Positions 21,172-30,877 of a stretch of 64,000 bases of DNA are shown here, in pieces. Under the pieces are notes generated by a model that saw only the letters and a list, made by a program, of their open reading frames with translations, was not told the DNA's origin and ran no database searches. The stretch spans positions 69,350 through 133,349 of the forward strand of contig JAQTXC010000003.1 in assembly GCA_028689015.1 (NCBI GenBank), in the 5' to 3' direction. The position numbers and the translations under genes were made by a program. Every line of letters starts with the position of its first letter. Positions within the stretch are counted from its first letter, which is position 1. This stretch comes from Dechloromonas sp. (GTDB lineage: Bacteria > Pseudomonadota > Gammaproteobacteria > Burkholderiales > Rhodocyclaceae).

Positions 21172-23370
21172 CTACTCCAGTCGCATCTTTTCGGAAATCA
21201 CTCGTGGCGTGATAAAAATCAGCAACTCACGTCGCGACCCCAGATCGTTCTTGTACTTGAACATCCAGCCCAGTAAGGGCAGATCACCCAGCAAAGGCAC
21301 TTTCTCCACCGAGGTTTGTTGATTGGTGATGTAGACCCCGCCAACAACCACCGTGCCGCCATTTTCGACCACGACATTGGTTTCGACCACCGAACTCTTG
21401 ATCGGCGGATTCCCCAGCACCGCCCGCGTCCAGTCGGCCTCCTCCTTCTTGATCAGCAGCGCCATCTTGACCGTGCCCTCCGGCGTAATCTGCGGCGTCG
21501 CCTCCAAGGAGAGTTTGGCCGGCTTGAAAGCCACCGTCTGTGTCGTCACCCCTCCGCTGTTGGTGGTCGTGACATACGGAATCTCCGTACCGTCCTCGAT
21601 TTTGGCTTTGACGTTATTGGCCGTAATGACACGCGGACTCGAAATCAGCTTGCCAATCCCGTCCGATTGCAGCGCAGCAATTTCCAAATTCAGTATTCGG
21701 GTCAAACTGGAATTGAACAAGGAAAAAGCCAGGCTCCCCCCTTCCGATGTGTATGAGGGCAAATTGACACCCATCATGGGCGTCTGCGTTAAAGAAGGCG
21801 CAGTCCCTGTAACCGTAGCCACACCATCTTTAAAGGTTGCCGCCGCTGTGCCTGGCGAATAACTACCGCCCACAAAACCCACTCCACTGCCGCCCAGCTG
21901 GACCGATCTGGAATTGATAAGCCCAAGCTTCGTCCCCAGACTCTTGTTGAAATCATCGCTGGCCTCAACGACCCGTGCCTCAATCAACACCTGGCGCGCA
22001 CCAACATCAATCGTCTTGATGAAGGCATTGATTTCCTCAAGCTTGCTCGGAATGTCATGGACAAACAGAATATTTGATTGCGGGTCAGCAACCGCACTTC
22101 CCCGCTTGCTGAGAATCCTCTGCGCTGCCGAATTGGCATTCGCCGCCGCCGGTTGCGCTGCGGCACCACCCTGCGCCCCGGTAACCGACAAGCCATTTAA
22201 TAGGCGAGCCACGTCGACCGCCTTCTGATAATTCAGCGTGAACTGCTCCATTTTCAGCGGCTCAAGTTCGCTGATCTGCTGTTTCGATTCGAAATCCTGC
22301 TTCTCGCGGGTGGCAATTTCATCACGCGGGGCAATCATGATGATGTTGCCCTTCTTGCGCATATCCAGCCCCTTTTGCTGGAAAATGATGTCGATCACCT
22401 GATCGGCCGGCACATCCTTAAGTACCAAGGTGGTAAAGCCGCTCACCGTCTCGCTGATCACTGCATTGAGCCCCAATTCCTCAGCCATCAGGCGTAGCAA
22501 GGCACGAACGTCACCGTTCTGATAATTGATACTGACCCGCGGTCCCTGATAGCCGATCTTGCTGCCCTGCACCAGTTTGTTCGGATCTTCAATAATCTGC
22601 CGGACCTCGACCACAAACTGATTGTCACTTTGGTAGGCGTTATGCTCCCACAAACCCTTGGGCGTGATAGTCATGCGGACGTTTTCACCCAGGCTACGCG
22701 TTTCCACCCCCTCAACCGGCGTCGCGAAATCCAGCACATCGAGCTTGCGGGCCAGATGCTGCGGCAAGGCCGTTTTTATGAAATCCACGACCAACGAACT
22801 GCCTTGCTGGCGAATATCGATACCGGTTCCTGCATCACTGAGATCAACCACGACACGCCCTTCGCCGCTCTTGCCGCGGCGAAAGACGACATCGCGAATG
22901 GCGTGTGCATTACCTACGGCGGTTTCTTCTACAAAACGTGTTGCTGCACCGGCAGTCGGTGCCGCCCCCGGCACCAACACTGGGGACAAGGTGACATAGA
23001 GCGACTTGCCCTCAAGACGCGTACGGTAATTCATGCTGTGCAACAGATTGAGGACCAGCCGGGTCCGATCCGAAACTTCCACCACATTTAGGCTGCGCAA
23101 ATCACCTTCATTGACCTGTTGCGAAGTTTTACCCAAGGCATTCGCGGTCAACGGAAAATCAAAGGCAATTTTCGCCGGATTGGCAACGGCAAAACCCGCA
23201 GGCGGCGCACTCAGGGCGTCTTTAAGGTCAATGCGCAAAGTCACGTCGCTGCCTTGCTGTGCCACATTGATCGCCTCGATGGCATTGGCCGCCCAAGCGT
23301 GCGTCGACACGCCCGCCAGCAGTAGCACGCCAGTCAGTGCTCGCAGCAGCACACGATAAATGAATTTCAT
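21172..23370 (-). CDS. pilQ: type IV pilus secretin PilQ
   Basis: 732 residues. PilQ forms the outer membrane channel through which the pilus passes. A signal peptide ends near AWA (28), followed by AMIN-like beta domains (about 30-240) that bind peptidoglycan, then secretin N domains (ISINYQNGDVRALLRLMAEE region) and the C-terminal secretin core with VPLLGDLPLLGWMFK and ELLIFITPRVI. A low-complexity Ala/Gln stretch near residue 390 separates N domains. It overlaps pilP by four bases and ends the pilMNOPQ operon, followed by a terminator. Confidence 0.96.
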   Translation of the reverse strand: MKFIYRVLLRALTGVLLLAGVSTHAWAANAIEAINVAQQGSDVTLRIDLKDALSAPPAGFAVANPAKIAFDFPLTANALGKTSQQVNEGDLRSLNVVEVSDRTRLVLNLLHSMNYRTRLEGKSLYVTLSPVLVPGAAPTAGAATRFVEETAVGNAHAIRDVVFRRGKSGEGRVVVDLSDAGTGIDIRQQGSSLVVDFIKTALPQHLARKLDVLDFATPVEGVETRSLGENVRMTITPKGLWEHNAYQSDNQFVVEVRQIIEDPNKLVQGSKIGYQGPRVSINYQNGDVRALLRLMAEELGLNAVISETVSGFTTLVLKDVPADQVIDIIFQQKGLDMRKKGNIIMIAPRDEIATREKQDFESKQQISELEPLKMEQFTLNYQKAVDVARLLNGLSVTGAQGGAAAQPAAANANSAAQRILSKRGSAVADPQSNILFVHDIPSKLEEINAFIKTIDVGARQVLIEARVVEASDDFNKSLGTKLGLINSRSVQLGGSGVGFVGGSYSPGTAAATFKDGVATVTGTAPSLTQTPMMGVNLPSYTSEGGSLAFSLFNSSLTRILNLEIAALQSDGIGKLISSPRVITANNVKAKIEDGTEIPYVTTTNSGGVTTQTVAFKPAKLSLEATPQITPEGTVKMALLIKKEEADWTRAVLGNPPIKSSVVETNVVVENGGTVVVGGVYITNQQTSVEKVPLLGDLPLLGWMFKYKNDLGSRRELLIFITPRVISEKMRLE

Positions 23371-23912
23371 TGTTGAATTCCCTCCTTGCTCTGCAGCAAC
23401 AGCGAGCTTAAACGCTCACTCCAGTCACCTGCCGAGTCTTGCACCAGTTCCTTGACCTTGACTTCATTTTCGGTGATCGCCGTCACCACCCCGAAGTCCA
23501 GGCCGATATAGCCGCCCACCTTGACCTGACGTACGCGATCTTCGTATTTAATCAGCGCAATCGGTCGACCGTTGATCACCAAACGACCAATCATGGTCAG
23601 CGATTCAAGCGGATATTTTTCGAGCACTTCGTTACGCAAATCCCGAGCTTCGAAATCAGGCTGGAATGCGCCACCCTTGCCGTTACCCTGACGATACTTG
23701 GCATCGGGCTCAATCTTCGACGGCCGGAAGGGGTCGGTCAGCGACTCCACCTCGTAGGGCACCGGCTGATACGGCAGCACTTCCGGTAATTTAGCAATCC
23801 GCCCACGCAGGTCACGCGAATTGTCTTCCATCCAGCGCCGAACATCTTCGTGATCACCATCAGCACAGGCCGCCAGCATGGCGCACAGGGTCAACAGCAA
23901 AATTCGCTTCAC
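23367..23912 (-). CDS. pilP: type IV pilus assembly lipoprotein PilP
   Basis: 181 residues. A lipoprotein signal peptide (MKRILLLTLCAMLAAC) puts the lipidated Cys at residue 16. The family motif DPFRPS lies near residue 63, and the C-terminal beta domain ends with VKVGGYIGLDFGVV and related strands. PilP links the PilN-PilO inner membrane complex to the PilQ secretin. It overlaps both neighbours by four bases. Confidence 0.94.
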   Translation of the reverse strand: MKRILLLTLCAMLAACADGDHEDVRRWMEDNSRDLRGRIAKLPEVLPYQPVPYEVESLTDPFRPSKIEPDAKYRQGNGKGGAFQPDFEARDLRNEVLEKYPLESLTMIGRLVINGRPIALIKYEDRVRQVKVGGYIGLDFGVVTAITENEVKVKELVQDSAGDWSERLSSLLLQSKEGIQQ

Positions 23913-24568
23913 TTCTTGGCTCCCGGACGGGGCTTCTTCTGCCGTGCAATTTCTTCTTCATCCAGGTAGCGGAAGGTTTTGATGGTGGCATCGAGCGACA
24001 GAGTGCCCGCATCCTTCAGCGGCAGGATACTGATGTTGTTCAAAGTCACGATGCGCGGCAATTTCGCAATATCTGCCGCAAAGGCACCAATGTCGTGATA
24101 TGAGCCATTGATTTTCACCGCCACCGGCAACTCGGCATAAAAATCCTTGATTGCCTCACTCCCCGGCCGGAACAATTCAAATTGCAGACCACGGCCCAAA
24201 CCGGCCTGGTTGACTTCAATCAGTAACGCCTCGATTTCCGAACGATTAGGCAATTGTTTGAGCAGAGCACCAAAGGAGCGGTCGATCTCGGCCAGTTGCT
24301 GCGTATAGAGATCAAGATTGACGGCTTGCCGCTTCTTGTCGATGAATTGCTGCTTCAGGGTTTGCTCGTCCTGCTGCTGCCGATCGAGATCAGCCAGTTG
24401 GTCCGACCAGACAAACCACCAGCCGGCCACCAGAACGAATACAAAAAAGCCGAGCAAGATCACCACTTTTGGAATCGTCGGCCATGCCCCCGGATCATTA
24501 GGGTTTATGTAGCGGAAGTCGTCGAGAATTCCCTCGATATCGATCTTCGGCAGATTGAGCGACTTCAT
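23909..24568 (-). CDS. pilO: type IV pilus inner membrane protein PilO
   Basis: 219 residues from the ATG at 24568, which has AAGGA eight bases ahead. A GTG two codons earlier would overlap pilN. One membrane helix (VVILLGFFVFVLVAGWWFVW) follows a short cytoplasmic N-terminus. A coiled coil (about 55-105) and a ferredoxin-like periplasmic domain come next. PilO pairs with PilN to form the alignment complex between PilM and PilP. Confidence 0.94.
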   Translation of the reverse strand: MKSLNLPKIDIEGILDDFRYINPNDPGAWPTIPKVVILLGFFVFVLVAGWWFVWSDQLADLDRQQQDEQTLKQQFIDKKRQAVNLDLYTQQLAEIDRSFGALLKQLPNRSEIEALLIEVNQAGLGRGLQFELFRPGSEAIKDFYAELPVAVKINGSYHDIGAFAADIAKLPRIVTLNNISILPLKDAGTLSLDATIKTFRYLDEEEIARQKKPRPGAKK

Positions 24569-24570
24569 GC

Positions 24571-25134
24571 TCACTTTCCTTCCGTCTCCGATGAATTCCG
24601 GGTTAACTTGAAATTCATCGAAAATTCATTGATTCGCCGCGCATTCAAGACCGATGCCTTGGTTTCAATGAGTTGCGGTTGCTCCAGCCAGGACGAATCG
24701 TCAATATTGCGCATCAACGCCGAAACACGGGCATTCGATTGGGCGTACCCCATCAACCCGACGTCGACACCGTTCTGCTTGATCGATTTCAGATACACCC
24801 CCTCCGGGACCTGCTTGACCAATTCGCTCAGCAAATAAACCGTTTCGCCGCGGTCACGCTGTAAGTCCTCAATCACCCGCTTGCGCGCCAGCAAGGCCTG
24901 GCTCTGCTCCTTGAGGCGTTTAATCTGTTCAAGCTGGGTATCAAGCTGGGCGATTTCCTGTTTTAGATAGGTATTGCGTCCGGACTGGGTGCTGACCCAA
25001 CCATCAATCAAGGTGTATATCGCGAAAATAACCAGCACGGCCAGGACGAAAATCAGACCGGTCAGGACAAAAAACTGCTCGCGACGCTCCTTGCGTGCCG
25101 CTTCACGATGGGGCAGCAGATTGATGCGTATCAT
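24571..25134 (-). CDS. pilN: type IV pilus inner membrane protein PilN
   Basis: 187 residues beginning MIRINLLPHRE, the conserved peptide with which PilN docks into PilM. A membrane helix (FFVLTGLIFVLAVLVIFAIY) and a coiled coil (about 52-85) lead into the periplasmic domain. It overlaps the pilM stop by four bases. Confidence 0.95.
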   Translation of the reverse strand: MIRINLLPHREAARKERREQFFVLTGLIFVLAVLVIFAIYTLIDGWVSTQSGRNTYLKQEIAQLDTQLEQIKRLKEQSQALLARKRVIEDLQRDRGETVYLLSELVKQVPEGVYLKSIKQNGVDVGLMGYAQSNARVSALMRNIDDSSWLEQPQLIETKASVLNARRINEFSMNFKLTRNSSETEGK

Positions 25135-26219
25135 GCCGGGTCAAACCTCCGCAGAGCCAGGCCACAAGCCACCATCAAGGCAGATGAATCGGCCAGCAGA
25201 TTGCGGGCACGGACACGATCAGACAACTCCATGTTGGCAAACGGGTTGGCGATCAGCGTATTGACCTGGGTGCGCGTCGCCACGACTTCATCGACACCGG
25301 GAATCACAGCACAACCACCCGCCAGAACAATGTGGTCTACCTGATTGAACTGCGTCGAGGTAAAGAAAAACTGCAGGGCGCGCGACACTTCCAATGCCAG
25401 GCTCTCGACAAAAGGCGTCAGCAGTTCCAACTCGTAACCATCCGGTAGATTACCAGTGCGCTTGGCTGTCTCGGCCTCCTCGAAAGTCATGCCGTAATGA
25501 CGGGTGATGTCCTGGGTCAACTGACTGCCACCAAAAGCCTGCTCACGAGCATAAACTTGCTGACCGTTGCGCAGCACGGTCAGATTCATCACGCTAGCCC
25601 CAGCATCGATCAGGGCCACGATCTGGTTTCGTCCAGCATCCGGCAACTGCCGTTCGATCAGGGTGTAGGCTGACAACAGGGCAAAATTCTCGATATCGAT
25701 GACCACCGCTTTCAAACCTGACGCATCGGCAATTGCCACCCGATCTTCAACCCGCTCCTTCTTGGAGGCGGCAATCAGAATTTCGGCCTCATCAGGCGAC
25801 GAAGGCGCAGGCCCGATCAACTGATAGTCAAGATTAACCTCATCAATAGCAAAGGGGATATATTGATTGGCCTCAGACTCAACCTGGGCTTCCAGTTCTT
25901 CGTCGCGCAAGCCGGCCTGGACGATAATTTTTTTGGTAATGACGGCTGAGGCTGGCAGTGCCATCGCCACATTCCGGGTCGATGTACCGAGTCGTTTCCA
26001 GGCTCTCCGCACGCAATCGACCACCACTTCGAGATTGGCAATATTGCCATCCGATACGGCATCCTTGGGCAAGGCTTCGATGGTATAGCGCTCGACGCGA
26101 TAGGCATCCTTGCCGTTGGCGGTTAGCTCAACCAGCTTGACAGCAGATGAACTGACATCCAGGCCAAGCAGGGGACGGGCCTTGGGACTGAACAACGCGG
26201 AGATATCAATACCCACCAC
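25131..26219 (-). CDS. pilM: type IV pilus actin-like ATPase PilM
   Basis: 362 residues. PilM is the cytoplasmic actin-fold ATPase that anchors PilN. The phosphate-binding motifs are visible: LLGLDVSSSAVKLVEL (18-33), VIDIENFALLSAY, LIDAGASVMNLTVL and VLAGGCAVIPG. The start is a GTG, with another GTG as the next codon and a GGGGG tract just upstream. It is the first gene of pilMNOPQ and is divergent from mrcA, the arrangement found in most Proteobacteria with type IVa pili. Confidence 0.95.
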   Translation of the reverse strand: MVGIDISALFSPKARPLLGLDVSSSAVKLVELTANGKDAYRVERYTIEALPKDAVSDGNIANLEVVVDCVRRAWKRLGTSTRNVAMALPASAVITKKIIVQAGLRDEELEAQVESEANQYIPFAIDEVNLDYQLIGPAPSSPDEAEILIAASKKERVEDRVAIADASGLKAVVIDIENFALLSAYTLIERQLPDAGRNQIVALIDAGASVMNLTVLRNGQQVYAREQAFGGSQLTQDITRHYGMTFEEAETAKRTGNLPDGYELELLTPFVESLALEVSRALQFFFTSTQFNQVDHIVLAGGCAVIPGVDEVVATRTQVNTLIANPFANMELSDRVRARNLLADSSALMVACGLALRRFDPA

Positions 26220-26373
26220 ACCCCCAAAAAAGTCCTTACGGATTACGAAGTTAGAAGGAAAAGCAATAATTCACTTCAGATGCTAGCAACAAGCCCTTGC
26301 CCTGTAAAGCACTTTAACGGTGCCGCCTGGGGGCAGCGTATAATGCGCCGACCTCAATCAAACACACCGCACC
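26220..26373. promoter_or_regulatory. divergent promoter region of pilMNOPQ and mrcA
   Basis: A perfect TATAAT (26339-26344, plus strand) lies 29 bases before the mrcA GTG, but its -35 region (TTTAAC at 26313-26318, 20 bases away) is weak. For pilM on the minus strand only a poor TTGTTG-17-TTATTG pair can be seen. No hairpin or small gene was found. Confidence 0.5.
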
Positions 26374-28686
26374 GTGGCCTCTCTTCCCTTGGCGCTACGC
26401 CTGTTTCTATACCCGTTGATCGCTCTGCTTGGCCTGATCGCCATGGGGATCGCCCTGGCGGCCATGGTCGTCGCCCTGGCCTACCCCAACCTCCCTTCGC
26501 TGGAAGTTTTGACCGATTATCGGCCCAAGGTGCCGCTGCGCATCTATACCGCCGACGGCTTCCTGATCGGCGAGTTCGGCGAAGAGCGACGCGCCGTGGT
26601 GTCGATTCACGAGGTTCCCGAAGTCATGAAGCAGGCTATTTTAGCGGCTGAGGACGACCGCTTTTACCAGCACGGTGGCATCGACTACCTTGGCATTCTT
26701 CGCGCGGCCAGTTCCAACCTGATGAGTGGTGGCAAACGTCAGGGCGCATCGACCATTACCCAGCAAGTCGCCCGCAATTTTTTCCTGACCACCGAAAAAA
26801 CCTATACCCGCAAACTGTACGAAGCGCTGCTGTCACTGAAAATCGAACACAACCTGAGCAAGGATCAAATTTTCGAGTTGTACATGAACCAGATTTTCCT
26901 CGGCCAACGCGCCTATGGCTTTGCCGCCGCGGCACAGATCTATTTCGGAAAGCCACTATCGCAAATCTCAGTGGCAGAGGCCGCCATGCTGGCTGGATTA
27001 CCCAAGGCGCCGTCGGCCTACAACCCGATCGCCAATCCAAAGCGCGCCCGCCTGCGTCAGCAATATGTACTGCGCCGCATGTTCGAACTGGGCCACATTT
27101 CCGAACAACAACGCGAAGCCGCACTGAAGGAACCGCTGATCATCAAGCGGGAATTGTCCGAGTACGCGGTCCACGCCGAATTTGCCGCAGAAATGGCCCG
27201 CCAGATTGCTGCCGAGCGTTTCCCGGAAGAGATTTATTCTCGCGGCATGAAGATTTACACCACCCTGATCAAGTCTGAACAGGAAGCAGCCTATCGCAGC
27301 CTGCGCCGTGGCGTGATGGATTACGATCGGCGACATGGTTACCGGGGCGCCGAATCCTATATCGACATGCGCACCATTCAGTCCGAGCAGGACGAAGCCA
27401 TCGACGTCGCCCTGCAGGAGATCAGCGATGCCGACGACCTCATCCCGGCCATCGTGCTCGAAGCCGACAGCAAACGCCTCGTTGCCTACCGCAAGGGGGG
27501 CGAATCGGTCACGCTGACCGGCGACGCCCTGAAGTTTGCAGCCCGCATGCTGGATGACAAGGCGCCACCCAACAAACGGCTGAAACGCGGCGCCGTCATC
27601 CGCCTGCAAAAAGATGACCACAACAAATGGCAAATCAGCCAATTGCCAGAAGTCGAGTCCGCCCTGGTCGCCGTCTCGCCACACGATGGCTCAATCCGTG
27701 CTCTGGTCGGTGGTTTCGACTTCAATCGCAACAAGTTCAACCATGTGACCCAGGCCTGGCGCCAACCAGGATCGAGTTTCAAGCCCTTTGTTTATTCTGC
27801 CGCACTGGAAAAAGGCTACTTCCCAGGCAGCATGGTGGATGACGCACCGATCGTCATTTCCGCTGCTGAAACCGGCTCGCAAGCCTGGGAACCGAAAAAT
27901 TACGACGGCAAATACGACGGCCCGATGAGCTTGCGCACCGCGCTCGCCAAGTCGAAAAACATGGTCTCGATCCGCCTGATGCAAACCATCGGCCCCCAGT
28001 ACTCGCAAGACTACGTCACCCGTTTTGGCTTTGAGGCCGACAAGCATCCGCCTTACCTGACCATGGCCCTGGGCGCCGGGTCAGCCACCCCATGGCAGAT
28101 GGTGACCGGCTACGCGGTTTTCGCCAATGGCGGCTACCGGGTCAACCCGCACATCGTGCGCGACATTCGCGACGAACGCGGCCAGATTCTAGCCCAGGCC
28201 GACGAACCTGCGGCTGGTGACGAAGCAAGCCGCATCATCGATCCGCGTAACGCCTTCATGATGGACAGCATGCTGCGCGACGTCACCCTCTACGGCACCG
28301 CCGCCCGGGCTACCGGCCAACTGAAGCGACGTGATCTGGCCGGCAAGACTGGCACGACCAACGAATATGTGGACGCCTGGTTCTGTGGCTACCAGATGAC
28401 CACGGCCAGCTGTGCCTGGATTGGCTTTGACCAGCCCAAAAACCTGGGCAACAAGGAAACCGGCGGCGCGGCGGCGCTGCCGATCTGGATTGGCTACATG
28501 AAAGAAGCCCTGAAAGACACCCCGGAGCAAACACCCGAGCCTCCGGAAGGACTGACCCAGGTCACCATCCGAGGGCAAAGCCAGTGGGTCTATGCCGAGA
28601 ACGTGCCACAAATCATGGCGCAGCAACCCCCCGAAGGGCCGACCGAGCCAGCAGGCGTCGACCTACTGAATTCGGCGGGTTATTAA
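26374..28686 (+). CDS. mrcA: penicillin-binding protein 1A, bifunctional transglycosylase/transpeptidase
   Basis: 770 residues with a single N-terminal membrane helix (about 10-35). The glycosyltransferase domain has EDDRFYQHGG with catalytic Glu93 and GASTITQQVARN (124-135). The transpeptidase domain has the SxxK box at Ser467-Lys470 (GSSFKP), SKN at 527-529 and KTGTT from Lys658. The start is a GTG with no clear ribosome binding site. No better start precedes the membrane helix. It polymerises and cross-links peptidoglycan at the inner membrane and is, as usual, divergent from pilM. Confidence 0.94.
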   Translation: MASLPLALRLFLYPLIALLGLIAMGIALAAMVVALAYPNLPSLEVLTDYRPKVPLRIYTADGFLIGEFGEERRAVVSIHEVPEVMKQAILAAEDDRFYQHGGIDYLGILRAASSNLMSGGKRQGASTITQQVARNFFLTTEKTYTRKLYEALLSLKIEHNLSKDQIFELYMNQIFLGQRAYGFAAAAQIYFGKPLSQISVAEAAMLAGLPKAPSAYNPIANPKRARLRQQYVLRRMFELGHISEQQREAALKEPLIIKRELSEYAVHAEFAAEMARQIAAERFPEEIYSRGMKIYTTLIKSEQEAAYRSLRRGVMDYDRRHGYRGAESYIDMRTIQSEQDEAIDVALQEISDADDLIPAIVLEADSKRLVAYRKGGESVTLTGDALKFAARMLDDKAPPNKRLKRGAVIRLQKDDHNKWQISQLPEVESALVAVSPHDGSIRALVGGFDFNRNKFNHVTQAWRQPGSSFKPFVYSAALEKGYFPGSMVDDAPIVISAAETGSQAWEPKNYDGKYDGPMSLRTALAKSKNMVSIRLMQTIGPQYSQDYVTRFGFEADKHPPYLTMALGAGSATPWQMVTGYAVFANGGYRVNPHIVRDIRDERGQILAQADEPAAGDEASRIIDPRNAFMMDSMLRDVTLYGTAARATGQLKRRDLAGKTGTTNEYVDAWFCGYQMTTASCAWIGFDQPKNLGNKETGGAAALPIWIGYMKEALKDTPEQTPEPPEGLTQVTIRGQSQWVYAENVPQIMAQQPPEGPTEPAGVDLLNSAGY

Positions 28687-28687
28687 C

Positions 28688-29005
28688 TCAGCTGAGTTGT
28701 ATGGTTTCGCCGGCCTGCTGGCTGGCGAGCACCGACAACTTCGCCATCAACTCGGCACCGTCGCGCGTATCGCGCCAGGCCGTGCCATCCCACCGAAAAT
28801 GAAAACCACCGGCTCGGGCTGCCACCCAGATTTCCTTGGCGACGCCATGCCGATTGACGATGATCTTGCTACCGTCGTCGAATTCAATTTCCAGGACGCC
28901 GCCAGGCGCCAGTTCGACATCAAGCTCGGCCCCCGAGGTTTCGCAGGCACGGTCGATCCGGTTCAGAGTCGCTTCGGCCAAGGCGTTGAATTCGCTGTCT
29001 TCCAT
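28688..29005 (-). CDS. cyaY: frataxin-like iron-sulphur assembly protein CyaY
   Basis: 105 residues, the family length. Acidic N-terminal helix (MEDSEFNALAEATLNRID), then the beta sheet strands LEIEFDDGSKIIVNRH, KEIWVAARAGGFHF and the W-R-D turn, ending with a C-terminal helix. CyaY modulates iron supply and IscS activity. It converges on mrcA with one base between the stops and is divergent from lptM-lysA, the classical beta/gamma-proteobacterial order. Confidence 0.94.
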   Translation of the reverse strand: MEDSEFNALAEATLNRIDRACETSGAELDVELAPGGVLEIEFDDGSKIIVNRHGVAKEIWVAARAGGFHFRWDGTAWRDTRDGAELMAKLSVLASQQAGETIQLS

Positions 29006-29046
29006 CGTGTGCTACCATCCCGCTCTTATTTGACAGCCTGCTGAAC

Positions 29047-29211
29047 ATGTCCAGAATCGCTGCCTTGCTGATCACCCTGAGCCTTGCCGCCTGCGGCATG
29101 AAAGGCCCACTCGAACTGCCCCCTGGCCCACACCCAGAGCCTTTGCTCGGTAGTGGCCAGAAGGCGACAGCCAAGAATGTTAGCACGCCCCCTCCCGCCC
29201 GGAATCCATGA
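29047..29211 (+). CDS. lptM: small lipoprotein LptM (YifL family)
   Basis: 54 residues starting MSRIAALLITLSLAAC, a lipoprotein signal with the lipidated Cys at 16, followed by GMKGPLELP. The C-G-x-K-G-P-L start of the mature peptide is the LptM/YifL hallmark. LptM assists maturation of the LPS export complex LptDE at the outer membrane. Its stop overlaps the lysA ATG (ATGA), and the gene lies between cyaY and lysA as in many Proteobacteria. The Pro-rich tail is variable in the family. Confidence 0.9.
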   Translation: MSRIAALLITLSLAACGMKGPLELPPGPHPEPLLGSGQKATAKNVSTPPPARNP

Positions 29212-30470
29212 CTGCCTTTACCCTGAAGAACGGCGTTCTCCACGCCGAAAATGTCGCCCTGCCCGCCATCGCTGAACAATTCGGCACACCGGCCTATGTT
29301 TATTCCCGCGCCGCGCTCAGCGAATCGCTGCAGGAATTCCAGGATGTCCTCGGTGCCCACCCTACCGGCGCTAACGCGCTGGTCTGCTATGCCGTCAAGG
29401 CCAATTCCAACCTGGCCATTCTCAACCTCTTTGCCCGTCTCGGTGCCGGTTTCGACATCGTCTCCGCTGGCGAACTGCAGCGTGTGCTGGCCGCCGGCGC
29501 CGATCCCAAAAAGGTCGTCTTCTCCGGTGTGGGCAAAACCGCCGCTGAAATGAAACAGGCACTCGATGTCGGCATCTTCTGCTTCAACATTGAGTCGGCC
29601 CCCGAGCTTGAGCGACTCAACGAGGTTGCTGGCCAATGTGGCAAAAAAGCACCGATCAGTTTTCGGGTCAATCCCAATGTCGACCCCAAGACGCACCCCT
29701 ACATCTCGACCGGCCTCAAGGAAGCCAAGTTCGGTATCGCCTATGCGCAGTCGCTGGCCCTCTACCGCCGCGCCGCCGCCTTGCCGAATATCGAAGTGAC
29801 CGGCATTGACTGCCACATTGGCTCACAATTGCTCGACCCGGCCCCCTTCGTCGAAGCCCTTGACCGCATTTTGGCTCTGGTCGACCAGTTGACCGCAGAA
29901 GGCATCACACTCCATCACCTCGACATCGGCGGCGGCCTCGGCATCAAGTACAAGGCCGAACAAACGCAGCCAACCGTTGCCGCCTACCTCAACCCGCTGC
30001 TCGACAAGCTGGCCGGGCGTGGTTTGCAGATCGTCATGGAACCTGGTCGCCGCCTGGTCGGCAACGCCGGCCTGCTGCTGACCCACATCGAATTTCTCAA
30101 GGAAGGTGATGGCAAGAATTTTGCCATCATCGACGCGGCGATGAACGACCTGATGCGCCCCGCCCTCTACGAAGCCTGGCACGACATCCACCCGGTCATG
30201 CCGCGTGACGGCGCCCCCCGCGACTACGACGTGGTCGGCCCGGTCTGCGAAACGGGCGATTTCCTTGGCCAGGCCCGTCCGCTATGCGTGCAACCGGGCG
30301 ACCTGCTGGCCGTCATGTCGGCTGGTGCCTACGGCATGGCCATGGCCTCCAACTACAACACCCGGCCGCGCGCGGTGGAAGTCATGGTCGATGGCGATCA
30401 GGTGCACCGCATCCGTCAGCGCGAAACCGTCGAACAGCTTTACGCCGGCGAGCAGATGCTCCCCATCTGA
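29208..30470 (+). CDS. lysA: diaminopimelate decarboxylase
   Basis: 420 residues. The PLP-dependent enzyme makes lysine from meso-diaminopimelate. The PLP lysine is Lys64 in CYAVKANSN. HIGSQL, GGGLGIKY, EPGRRLVGNAG and the C-E-T-G-D substrate motif are all present. It overlaps lptM at the start and the S4-domain gene at its stop (TGATG). Confidence 0.96.
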   Translation: MTAFTLKNGVLHAENVALPAIAEQFGTPAYVYSRAALSESLQEFQDVLGAHPTGANALVCYAVKANSNLAILNLFARLGAGFDIVSAGELQRVLAAGADPKKVVFSGVGKTAAEMKQALDVGIFCFNIESAPELERLNEVAGQCGKKAPISFRVNPNVDPKTHPYISTGLKEAKFGIAYAQSLALYRRAAALPNIEVTGIDCHIGSQLLDPAPFVEALDRILALVDQLTAEGITLHHLDIGGGLGIKYKAEQTQPTVAAYLNPLLDKLAGRGLQIVMEPGRRLVGNAGLLLTHIEFLKEGDGKNFAIIDAAMNDLMRPALYEAWHDIHPVMPRDGAPRDYDVVGPVCETGDFLGQARPLCVQPGDLLAVMSAGAYGMAMASNYNTRPRAVEVMVDGDQVHRIRQRETVEQLYAGEQMLPI

Positions 30471-30841
30471 TGGGCGTTCGTGTCGACAAATGGCTGTGGG
30501 CGGCGCGCTTCTTCAAGACGCGCAGCCTGGCCAGCGATGCGGTCAGTGGCGGCAAGATCAAACTCAATGGCAGCGCCCCCAAGCCAGCGCGTGAGGTCAA
30601 GGTCGGCGACCGACTCGACATCAGCCACGGCGAAATGCGCTGGGAAGTCATCGTTCAGGGCTTGTCGGAAAAGCGTGGCCCGGCGCCAGAAGCCCGCCTG
30701 CTCTATGAAGAAACCGCCGACAGTCTCGCCGCTCGCTTGGCAGCGCAACTGCGCCGCCAGTTCGAACACGAACCCGCCGCGGAAATCCACGGCCGGCCGA
30801 CCAAACGCGACCGCCGGCAAATGGACCGCTTCAGCGGCTGA
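30470..30841 (+). CDS. hslR: S4-domain RNA-binding protein, HslR-like
   Basis: 123 residues beginning MGVRVDKWLWAARFFKTRSLA, which is the S4 RNA-binding fold of Hsp15/HslR. The strand segment KLNGSAPKPAREVKVGD completes it. The C-terminal part is basic (TKRDRRQMDRF). HslR rescues stalled 50S subunits carrying peptidyl-tRNA. The ATG shares its A with the lysA stop. Confidence 0.87.
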   Translation: MGVRVDKWLWAARFFKTRSLASDAVSGGKIKLNGSAPKPAREVKVGDRLDISHGEMRWEVIVQGLSEKRGPAPEARLLYEETADSLAARLAAQLRRQFEHEPAAEIHGRPTKRDRRQMDRFSG

Positions 30842-30877
30842 TTTTCAATTGCCGCGGGTGGTCGACCGTGATCGATT

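Noticed and set aside
28685..28698. 14-bp palindrome AACTCAGCTGAGTT over the converging stops of mrcA and cyaY
   Set aside because: Short stem of only five pairs with an AGCT loop and no U tract; too weak to call a terminator.
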